In this document: positions 1 through 5,067 of the stretch, piece after piece
How positions within the stretch are numbered: position 1 is the first letter of the stretch
How the letters are laid out: each line of letters begins with the position of its first letter
From: AC-32 sp035455445
GTDB taxonomy: Bacteria; Actinomycetota; Thermoleophilia; Gaiellales; Gaiellaceae
Assembly: GCA_035455445.1 (NCBI GenBank)
Contig: DATIFC010000057.1
Coordinates: forward strand, 1 to 5,755
Direction of reading: 5' to 3'
Length of the DNA stretch: 5,755 bases
Translations under genes and position numbers: made by a program
Notes under the pieces: generated by a model
Told to the model about the DNA's origin: nothing
The model's input: the letters and a program-made list of their open reading frames with translations, nothing else
The model's database searches: none

Positions 1-365
1 CGCTGCTCGCGGGCGAGTCGGCGCGGCGCGCCGGCGATCAGCGCGCCGCTCGTCACCTCCTGCTGCGGGCGGTCGGTCTCTGCCGGGAGCTCGGCCAACG
101 TGGCGTCATGCCCGAGCTGCTCCAGGAAGCGGCGGCGGCAGGCGCAGCTCGTGCCGATTCGGCGCGGATCCTCGCGGCCTCGGATCGCGTGGTCAGGGAG
201 CTTCGCCTGCCGCGGTGGGACCCGGTGGGCTTAGAGCACACCGTCGTCAGCCTCCGTCGCGATCTCGGCGACGCGGCGTTCGACCGCGCGTGGGCCGAGG
301 GCGCGGCGCTACCCGAAGAGGAAGCGTTGGCGCTCGCGGCCCGTTGCCTAGACTCACCGCGATGA
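1..365 (+). CDS. C-terminal end of a TPR/AAA-type (LuxR- or cyclase-linked) regulator, partial
   Basis: This reading frame is open from the left edge (first full codon at 3) to a TGA at 363-365, giving 120 visible residues. They are helical and rich in Ala, Leu and Arg. The end has a run of the type 'FDRAWAEGAALPEEEALALA', close to the closing helices commonly seen in large predicted-ATPase regulators (AAA ATPase plus TPR repeats, often with a LuxR helix-turn-helix or a cyclase domain). A preceding 'ARILAASDRVVRELRLP' stretch fits the same tail. The nucleotide-binding and any DNA-binding or cyclase domains would lie upstream, outside the window, so the signal it senses and its targets cannot be judged. 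No HTH is visible in the part shown. The stop overlaps the ubiD start (ATGA), so the two may be co-transcribed. Leu at 231-233 uses the rare codon TTA. The family call is by resemblance only. Confidence 0.65.
   Translation, partial: LLAGESARRAGDQRAARHLLLRAVGLCRELGQRGVMPELLQEAAAAGAARADSARILAASDRVVRELRLPRWDPVGLEHTVVSLRRDLGDAAFDRAWAEGAALPEEEALALAARCLDSPR
327..354 (+). promoter_or_regulatory. Candidate promoter giving a leaderless ubiD transcript
   Basis: TTGGCG (327-332) and TAGACT (349-354) are separated by 16 bases and resemble -35 and -10 hexamers (4 of 6 matches each). TAGACT fits the TANNNT form of actinobacterial -10 elements. Transcription would start about 7 bases after the -10 element, at 361-362, which is the ATG of ubiD. 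No Shine-Dalgarno sequence lies just upstream of that ATG, consistent with leaderless initiation. The site is inside the end of the upstream coding frame, so chance resemblance is possible. Confidence 0.35.
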
Positions 366-1852
366 CGCGTGACCTTCGCGACTGGATTGCGCTCCTCGAG
401 CGAGAGGGCGAGCTCGTGCGTGTGGCCGCCGAGGTCGACCCGCACCTCGAGATCACCGAGATCGTCGACCGGACCGTGAAGTCGGGCGGGCCGGCACTGC
501 TCTTCGAGCATCCGAAGGGCTCCGACCACCCGCTGCTGATCAACCAGTTCGGCACCGAGCGTCGCATGTGCCTCGCCTTCGACGCGCCGACGCTCGACGA
601 CGTCGGCCGGCGCCTCGGCGACGTGCTCGAGATGCAGCCGCCGCAGGGGCTCGCCGAGAAGGTGCGCGGCCTGAAGAAGCTGAAGTCGATCGCCGACTCG
701 CAGCCGAAGAGCGTGCGCAGCGGCCCCGTGCACGAGGTCGTGCTGCAGGGCGACGAGGTCGACCTGCGCCGCCTGCCGATCCAGACCTGCTGGCCGGGCG
801 ACGCCGCGCCCTTCATCACGCTCCCGGCGGTCATCACCAAGGACCCGCGCACCGGCTCGCGCAACGTCGGGATGTACCGCCTGCAGGTGCTCGACGAGCG
901 CACGACCGCGATGCACTGGCAGATCCACAAGGACGGCCGCGCCGACTACCTGATGACCGACGGGAAGCTCGAGGTCGCGGTCGCGCTGGGGCTCGACCCC
1001 GTCACCGCCTACACCGCGAGCGCGCCGCTTCCCAAGCACGTCGACGAGCTGATGCTGGCGGGCTTCCTGCGCGGCGAGGCCGTCGAGCTCGTCAGCGCGA
1101 GGACCGTCGACCTCGAGGTCCCGGCCAACGCCGAGATCGTGCTCGAGGGCTACATCGCCAAGGACGAGCTCACGCAGGAGGGGCCCTTCGGCGACCACAC
1201 CGGCTACTACACGCCGCCGGAGCAGTTCCCGGTCTTCCACGTCACCGCGCTGACGATGCGGCGCGACGCGATCTACCCCTCGATCGTGGTCGGCAAGCCG
1301 CCGGCCGAAGACGCCTGGCTCGGCAAGGCGACCGAGCGGATCTTCCTGCCTGCGATCCGGATGAGCGTGCCCGAGATCGTCGACTACGACCTGCCGGTCG
1401 CGGGCGCCTTCCACAACTGCTGCATCGTCTCGATCCGCAAGAGCTACCCCGGCCAGGCGCAGAAGGTGATGCACGCGATCTGGGGCCTCGGCCTGCTGAG
1501 CCTGACGAAGGCCGTCGTGGTCGTGGACGAGTGGGTCGACGTGCACGACTACGAGGAGGTCTTCTTCCGCGTCGGTGCCAACGTCGACCCGAAGCGGGAC
1601 GTGCTGCTCAGCGAGGGCCCGCTCGACCACCTCGACCACGCGCCGACGCTGCAGTTCTACGGCGGCAAGCTCGGCATCGACGCGACGCACAAGGGACCGG
1701 CCGAGGGCGCGCGGCCGTGGCCCGAGGAGATCGAGATGAGCGACGAGGTGCGGCGCCTCGTCGACGAGCGCTGGGCGGAGTACGGGCTCGGCGCGGTGCC
1801 GCAGGCGAACGGGCGCCGGGGGCGCTCGTTGCGCCAACTGTTACGTCGTTGA
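362..1852 (+). CDS. ubiD: UbiD-family prenylated-FMN-dependent decarboxylase (menaquinone pathway)
   Basis: This 496-residue protein is the usual length for the UbiD family (E. coli UbiD is about 497). The family removes the carboxyl group from prenylated aromatic acids using prenylated FMN supplied by UbiX, with a divalent metal and potassium. Visible hallmarks are Asn168 and Arg173 in 'SRNVGMYR', a following His-rich 'MHWQIHKDG' (184-192), 'RGEAVELV' (237-244) and 'EGPFGDHTGYY' (273-283). These supply the expected metal ligands and the Arg-Glu-Asp/Glu catalytic residues (here Arg173, Glu273, Asp278). The C-terminal 'GGKLGIDATHKG' is also typical. The ATG at 362 was chosen because it overlaps the previous stop and is followed at once by the family's opening 'RDLRDWIALLEREGELVRV'; the frame opens further upstream but that part reads like shadow sequence. 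The likely role is late menaquinone synthesis, given ubiX, ubiE and qcr nearby. If the organism uses the futalosine route, this would be the MqnL-type enzyme acting on a prenylated dihydroxynaphthoate. Other UbiD substrates cannot be excluded. Confidence 0.93.
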   Translation: MTRDLRDWIALLEREGELVRVAAEVDPHLEITEIVDRTVKSGGPALLFEHPKGSDHPLLINQFGTERRMCLAFDAPTLDDVGRRLGDVLEMQPPQGLAEKVRGLKKLKSIADSQPKSVRSGPVHEVVLQGDEVDLRRLPIQTCWPGDAAPFITLPAVITKDPRTGSRNVGMYRLQVLDERTTAMHWQIHKDGRADYLMTDGKLEVAVALGLDPVTAYTASAPLPKHVDELMLAGFLRGEAVELVSARTVDLEVPANAEIVLEGYIAKDELTQEGPFGDHTGYYTPPEQFPVFHVTALTMRRDAIYPSIVVGKPPAEDAWLGKATERIFLPAIRMSVPEIVDYDLPVAGAFHNCCIVSIRKSYPGQAQKVMHAIWGLGLLSLTKAVVVVDEWVDVHDYEEVFFRVGANVDPKRDVLLSEGPLDHLDHAPTLQFYGGKLGIDATHKGPAEGARPWPEEIEMSDEVRRLVDERWAEYGLGAVPQANGRRGRSLRQLLRR

Positions 1853-1877
1853 CGCGGCCGACCTGCAACGATTGAAT
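1849..1877 (+). promoter_or_regulatory. Candidate sigma70-type promoter for the qcr genes
   Basis: TTGACG (1849-1854, 5 of 6 to TTGACA) overlaps the ubiD stop codon. After a 17-base spacer comes TTGAAT (1872-1877, 4 of 6 to TATAAT). This would start transcription near 1884, giving a leader of about 21 bases that contains the qcrA ribosome binding site. The stretch is less GC-rich than its surroundings. The usually critical second -10 base is not A, so the call is tentative. The qcr genes may also be read through from ubiD. Confidence 0.4.
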
Positions 1878-1893
1878 CCCGACGCCTCGAAAC

Positions 1894-1900
1894 AAGGGAG
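1894..1900 (+). promoter_or_regulatory. Ribosome binding site deciding the qcrA start
   Basis: AAGGGAG lies 4 bases upstream of GTG 1905. It argues for that codon over the in-frame TTG at 1872, which has no such sequence before it and coincides with the candidate -10 element. Confidence 0.65.
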
Positions 1901-1904
1901 ACGC

Positions 1905-2858
1905 GTGGAAGAACGCCCGGGGGACGACCGACAGCAGCTGCCGCCGCCGAGCCTCTGGCCGGTCGGCTTCGCCGTCGGCATCGTTTGCCTGCTCGTCGGC
2001 CTGATCGTCAGCTGGCCGGTGGCCGCCGTCGGCGCCGGGCTCGCGCTCGTCTTCGGCTTCCTCTGGGCCCGTGAGGTCGCGACCGGCCGCGCGCCCACCG
2101 TCGCTCCGGAGGGAGAGGAGGCGGCCGTGGACGGTCGCCCCGCGCCTGCCGTGCCCGCCCACGAGGGCGAGGCCGCGATGCCCGAGCCGGAGCCGGGCGA
2201 GCGCTTTCCCCGGAGCAAGTTCCTCGAGGGCGCGACGCTCGGCCTGGGCGCGATCATCGGCGCGATCGTGACGCTGCCGGCGGTCGCGCTCGCGCTGGTG
2301 CCCGGCTTCGTGAAGCAGAAGGCGCACGAGGTCGACCTCGGGCCGGTGGGCGACTTCGAGGAGAACAAGTGGAAGGTGGTCACCTTCCTGCGCGACCCCT
2401 CCGAGGGCGACGTGTCGAACCGCACGGCGTTCGTCCGCAACAACGGCCTGCTCGACGGGACGCCGAGCTTCACGATCATCTCCAACCGCTGCGCGCACCT
2501 CGGCTGCCCGGTGCAGGCCGGCGGCCCGCTCTTCGTGAAGCAGGAGAAGACGGTCAAGACCGCCAACGGCGACGTTCGCATCATCCCCGCGCTGCCGGCC
2601 GCGGGCTTCATCTGCCCCTGCCACGGCGGCTCGTACGACCAGGAGGGCAACCGCATCGCCGGCCCGCCGGTGCGCGCGCTCGACCGCTACGAGTTCTCGA
2701 TCGTCGACGGTCGCCTGATTCTCGGCGACCTGTACAGCGTCGCCAACGTCCAGGGCACGGGCAAGGACGCGAAGATCAAGAAGCAGGAGCTCACGGGGCC
2801 CGGCCAGCACGTCGACGGCCCGGAGTCCTGGCTGTACCCGGTCCAGGCGCCGCACTGA
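1905..2858 (+). CDS. qcrA: Rieske [2Fe-2S] subunit of menaquinol:cytochrome c oxidoreductase, three-helix type
   Basis: This 317-residue subunit takes an electron from menaquinol at the outer quinol site and passes it to cytochrome c. Two membrane helices lie at about 18-36 and 38-55, then a charged, Pro/Glu-rich cytoplasmic loop (56-102), then a third helix (about 109-134) leading to an exported Rieske domain. Box I is CAHLGC (196-201) and box II is CPCHGG (237-242). By family rules Cys196, His198, Cys237 and His240 hold the cluster, and Cys201-Cys239 form the disulfide. The 'GPPVRALDRYEF' stretch (253-264) is the usual follow-on loop. The three-helix form matches actinobacterial QcrA, although those are often about 400 residues; Bacillus QcrA has one helix and about 170 residues. 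Two oddities: 35 residues separate Cys201 from Cys237 (13 in mitochondrial Rieske), and the stretch before helix 3 reads RSKFL (103-107), lacking one arginine of a Tat motif. GTG 1905 was chosen for its ribosome binding site. It begins the qcrABC set. Confidence 0.92.
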   Translation: MEERPGDDRQQLPPPSLWPVGFAVGIVCLLVGLIVSWPVAAVGAGLALVFGFLWAREVATGRAPTVAPEGEEAAVDGRPAPAVPAHEGEAAMPEPEPGERFPRSKFLEGATLGLGAIIGAIVTLPAVALALVPGFVKQKAHEVDLGPVGDFEENKWKVVTFLRDPSEGDVSNRTAFVRNNGLLDGTPSFTIISNRCAHLGCPVQAGGPLFVKQEKTVKTANGDVRIIPALPAAGFICPCHGGSYDQEGNRIAGPPVRALDRYEFSIVDGRLILGDLYSVANVQGTGKDAKIKKQELTGPGQHVDGPESWLYPVQAPH

Positions 2859-2874
2859 TGGTGGTTCGCTGATG
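2856..2874 (+). promoter_or_regulatory. qcrA-qcrB junction with a four-codon frame and two TGATG overlaps
   Basis: The qcrA stop is part of TGATG (2856-2860). The ATG in it opens a four-codon frame (Met-Val-Val-Arg) that ends in a second TGATG (2870-2874), whose ATG starts qcrB. GGTGG at 2860-2864 lies 7 bases before the qcrB ATG and may be a weak ribosome binding site. The arrangement would allow ribosomes to pass directly from qcrA to qcrB. The tiny frame may be chance. Confidence 0.35.
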
Positions 2875-3669
2875 GCGCAGCAGTCGCGCGGCGCGCAGAT
2901 GCAACGGGCGGTCCTGTACCCGCTCGACTGGCTCGAGGAGCGCTCCGGCCTCGTCGGGGGCGTCCGCTACTTCCTCTTCCGCAAGGTCCCGGGCGACACC
3001 GGCTGGTGGCACACGCTCGGCTCGGCGACGCTGACGGCGTTCCTCGTCCAGCTCGTGACGGGCGTGATCCTGGCGATGTACTACAAGCCGTCCCCGGCCG
3101 AGGCCCACGACTCCGTCCAGCACATCACGCACGACCTCTGGGGCGGCTGGCTCGTCCGCGGCATGCACCGCTGGGGCGCGAGCGTCTTCATCATCCTCAT
3201 GTTCATGCACATGGGGCGCGTGTTCCTCTTCGGCGCCTACAAGTACCCGCGCGAGCTGAACTGGATCATCGGCGTCCTGCTGCTGGCGACCGGCCTCTTC
3301 GAGGGCCTGACCGGCTACCTGCTGCCGTACGACCAGACCGCCTACTGGGCGACCGTGGTCGCGATCAACATCAACGGGACGGCGCCGTTCCTCGGGCCGT
3401 TCCTGGCGCAGCTGTTACGCGGCGGGGCCGAGATCGGGCCCGACACGCTCAGCCGCTTCTACTCGCTGCACATGCTGCTCGTGCCGGGCGCGCTGATCGG
3501 CCTGATCGGCCTGCACCTCTACCTCGTCGTCCGGCTCGGCGTGTCGTCGCCGCCGTGGTCGCGCGAGGCCGCCGGCCGCGATCCCGAGCCCACGCCGCCG
3601 CCGGCCCGTGCGGGAATGGTCACCCCGGGCCCGCGCGCCGCGGGCGTGCGCCGGAGGCCCACCGAATGA
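2872..3669 (+). CDS. qcrB: Cytochrome b6-like subunit of menaquinol:cytochrome c oxidoreductase
   Basis: This 265-residue protein is the dihaem membrane core, equal to the N-terminal half of cytochrome b. It closely follows the cytochrome b6 pattern: 'DWLEER' (19-24), a first helix near 50-70, 'HRWGAS' opening the second helix, 'YPRELNW' (125-131), 'GYLLPYDQ' (148-155) and 'RFYSLH' (195-200). Four helices are expected. Haem ligands are His99 and His113 (13 residues between) and His200 and His215 (14 residues between); 14 in the second pair is the b6/Gram-positive spacing rather than the mitochondrial one. Thr48 stands where cytochrome b6 and Bacillus QcrB have the cysteine that binds an extra haem. 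Residues 225-265 form a Pro/Arg-rich tail beyond the usual end. The ATG at 2872 keeps the full amphipathic N-terminus; Met10 (2899) is an alternative start. Its stop overlaps the qcrC ATG. Leu182 uses the rare codon TTA. Confidence 0.93.
   Translation: MAQQSRGAQMQRAVLYPLDWLEERSGLVGGVRYFLFRKVPGDTGWWHTLGSATLTAFLVQLVTGVILAMYYKPSPAEAHDSVQHITHDLWGGWLVRGMHRWGASVFIILMFMHMGRVFLFGAYKYPRELNWIIGVLLLATGLFEGLTGYLLPYDQTAYWATVVAININGTAPFLGPFLAQLLRGGAEIGPDTLSRFYSLHMLLVPGALIGLIGLHLYLVVRLGVSSPPWSREAAGRDPEPTPPPARAGMVTPGPRAAGVRRRPTE
3653..3657 (+). promoter_or_regulatory. Strong ribosome binding site for qcrC
   Basis: GGAGG lies 8 bases before the qcrC ATG at 3666, inside the last codons of qcrB. It is the best Shine-Dalgarno match in the window and shows that qcrC is initiated on its own rather than being a frameshifted continuation of qcrB. 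Confidence 0.7.
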
Positions 3670-4460
3670 GCGCCCTCGACGAGCGCCGCGCGCAGTTCCA
3701 GCGCTACAAGCAGGACGTCAAGGAGCGCGGGAAGCCGTTCTACCCGTTCGCGATGTTCCACGACACGGTGATGAGCCTGGTCGTGGTCGCGGTGATCACC
3801 GGCCTTGCGATCGTCTGGCGCTACACCGACATCCTCGGCCCGCTGATCGGCGACAAGGCCGATCCGGGAACGACCTCGTTCGTGCCCCGCCCGGACTGGT
3901 ACTTCTACTTCCTCTTCTACCTGCTCCGGATCTTCAAGTGGCCCGAGACGGTGATCCTGGCCACGGTCGGGATCCCGACGATCTGCCTGATCCTGCTCCT
4001 GATCCTGCCCTTCGTCGACCTGCGCCGGGAGCGGCGGCTGAGCAGGCGGCCGGTCGCGATCGTGGCGGCGGCGCTGACGGTCATCTCGATGGGCGTCCTG
4101 ACCTACAAGGGCGCGACCGCGCAGGAGGCGATCGCGTCCGAGGTCAAGGCCGCGATTCCGAGCTGGGCGAAGACGCAGGGCTTCGCCGGGAACAAGGAGG
4201 CGCTGGACGGCGCGAACCTCTTCGCGGAGTCGGGCTGCACGAACTGCCACACGTACCTCGGTACCGGCTCCTCCAACCTCGGGGCGCCCGACCTCAGCGC
4301 CGAGGGCGCGAAGAACAAGGGCGTCCAGTTCCAGATCGACCACCTCAAGTGCCCGAGCTGTGTCAACCCCGGCTCGCCGATGCCGCCCTTCGCCGCCCTC
4401 GGCGACGCCAACCTGCACAAGCTCGCCGTCTTCCTCGAGGCCTCCAAGGGCTCGCAGTAA
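3666..4460 (+). CDS. qcrC: Subunit IV-cytochrome c fusion of menaquinol:cytochrome c oxidoreductase
   Basis: This 264-residue protein joins the C-terminal half of cytochrome b (subunit IV) to a class I cytochrome c, the layout known for Bacillus QcrC (about 255 residues). A charged cytoplasmic N-terminus with 'KERGKPFYPFAMFHDT' (19-34) precedes three helices at about 35-51, 95-117 and 129-147. The quinol-oxidation loop motif is PDWY (76-79), a variant of PEWY. The cytochrome c domain (about 180-264) has one haem site, CTNCH (191-195), and a likely axial Met239 in 'SPMPPFAALG'. The domain follows the third helix and should face outside, where it can accept the Rieske electron and reduce the terminal oxidase. 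An unusual extra pair, CPSC (Cys229, Cys232), sits just before the methionine loop and lacks the histidine of a haem site. The ATG overlaps the qcrB stop and has a strong ribosome binding site. ubiX follows after 10 bases. Confidence 0.93.
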   Translation: MSALDERRAQFQRYKQDVKERGKPFYPFAMFHDTVMSLVVVAVITGLAIVWRYTDILGPLIGDKADPGTTSFVPRPDWYFYFLFYLLRIFKWPETVILATVGIPTICLILLLILPFVDLRRERRLSRRPVAIVAAALTVISMGVLTYKGATAQEAIASEVKAAIPSWAKTQGFAGNKEALDGANLFAESGCTNCHTYLGTGSSNLGAPDLSAEGAKNKGVQFQIDHLKCPSCVNPGSPMPPFAALGDANLHKLAVFLEASKGSQ

Positions 4461-4470
4461 GGTCCGCGCC

Positions 4471-5067
4471 GTGCGGGTCTTCCTCGGGATCACGGGCGCG
4501 TCGGGAGCCCCGTACGCCGCGCGGCTGCTCGAGGCGCTCGCGGCCGCCGGGTGCGAGATCGGCGTCTGCGCCTCTCGCGCCGGCATCGAGGTGCTCGCGA
4601 CCGAGCTCTACGGCGACGCGCGCCTCTCCCCCGACGAGACGCTCGCGCGACTGACCGAGCCTGTGCGCGACGCGGTCACCTTGCACGACGAGCGCGACTG
4701 GCACGCGCCCTACGCGAGCGGCTCGGCGAAGGTCGACGGCTACGTGATCTGCCCGTGCTCGATGGGAACGCTCGGCACCATCGCCTCGGGAGCGATGTCG
4801 AACCTGATCCAGCGCGCGGCGAGCGTGGCGCTGAAGGAGGAGCGCAAGCTCGTGCTCTGCCCGCGCGAGACGCCCCTCTCGACGATCCACCTCGAGAACA
4901 TGCTGCGCGTGCGGCAGGCGGGCGCGACCGTGCTCTTCCTCGCGCCAGGGTTCTACTCCGGCGCATCGTCGGTGGGGGACCTCATCGACTTCGTCGTGGC
5001 GCGTTGCCTCGACCAGCTCGGCCTCGACCAGCAGCTCGTGCGGCGCTGGGGGCAAGAGTCGGAGTGA
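4471..5067 (+). CDS. ubiX: UbiX flavin prenyltransferase
   Basis: This 198-residue protein is the usual size for UbiX, which attaches a dimethylallyl group to reduced FMN to make the prenylated FMN used by UbiD enzymes. It is cytoplasmic and normally a dodecamer. The FMN-binding N-terminus is 'GITGASGAPYA' (6-16). Further signatures are CPCSMGT (94-100), the 'ASGAMSNLIQRAA' helix (105-117), 'LKEERKLVLCPRETPLS' (121-137) with the phosphate-binding Arg and Glu, 'HLENML' (140-145), 'FY' (161-162) and a C-terminal 'RRWG' (191-194) whose Trp is typical of the family. GTG 4471 is chosen because the conserved first strand begins immediately; AAGG at 4459-4462 is a plausible weak ribosome binding site overlapping the qcrC stop. 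The gene lies 10 bases after qcrC and overlaps ubiE, so it is probably co-transcribed with both. Related flavin-dependent cysteine decarboxylases are less likely given the PRETPLS and CSMGT motifs. Confidence 0.95.
   Translation: MRVFLGITGASGAPYAARLLEALAAAGCEIGVCASRAGIEVLATELYGDARLSPDETLARLTEPVRDAVTLHDERDWHAPYASGSAKVDGYVICPCSMGTLGTIASGAMSNLIQRAASVALKEERKLVLCPRETPLSTIHLENMLRVRQAGATVLFLAPGFYSGASSVGDLIDFVVARCLDQLGLDQQLVRRWGQESE

Noticed and set aside
1813..1825. Small inverted repeat GCGCC / GGCGC near the ubiD end as a terminator
   Set aside because: The stem is only five pairs with a three-base loop, lies inside coding sequence, and has no T-run after it.
53..1837. Long open frame on the minus strand opposite ubiD (594 codons)
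   Set aside because: It is low-complexity, Arg/Val/Leu/Asp-rich and mirrors the codon bias of ubiD; UbiD has clear family motifs throughout. It is an antisense shadow.
1872..1874. TTG as an earlier start for qcrA
   Set aside because: It has no ribosome binding site and coincides with the candidate -10 element; GTG 1905 has AAGGGAG just upstream.
568..1875. Second + strand open frame inside ubiD
   Set aside because: Its translation is an Arg/Ala/Pro-rich stream with no motifs, as expected from an alternate frame of GC-rich DNA.
3493..3510. Nine-base tandem repeat CTGATCGGC x2 in qcrB
   Set aside because: It simply encodes Leu-Ile-Gly twice in a membrane helix; the histidine spacing it gives (14) is normal for b6-type proteins.
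3519..4586. Long minus-strand frame opposite qcrC
   Set aside because: Charged, repetitive translation with no recognisable fold; the + strand holds QcrC with its helices and haem site.
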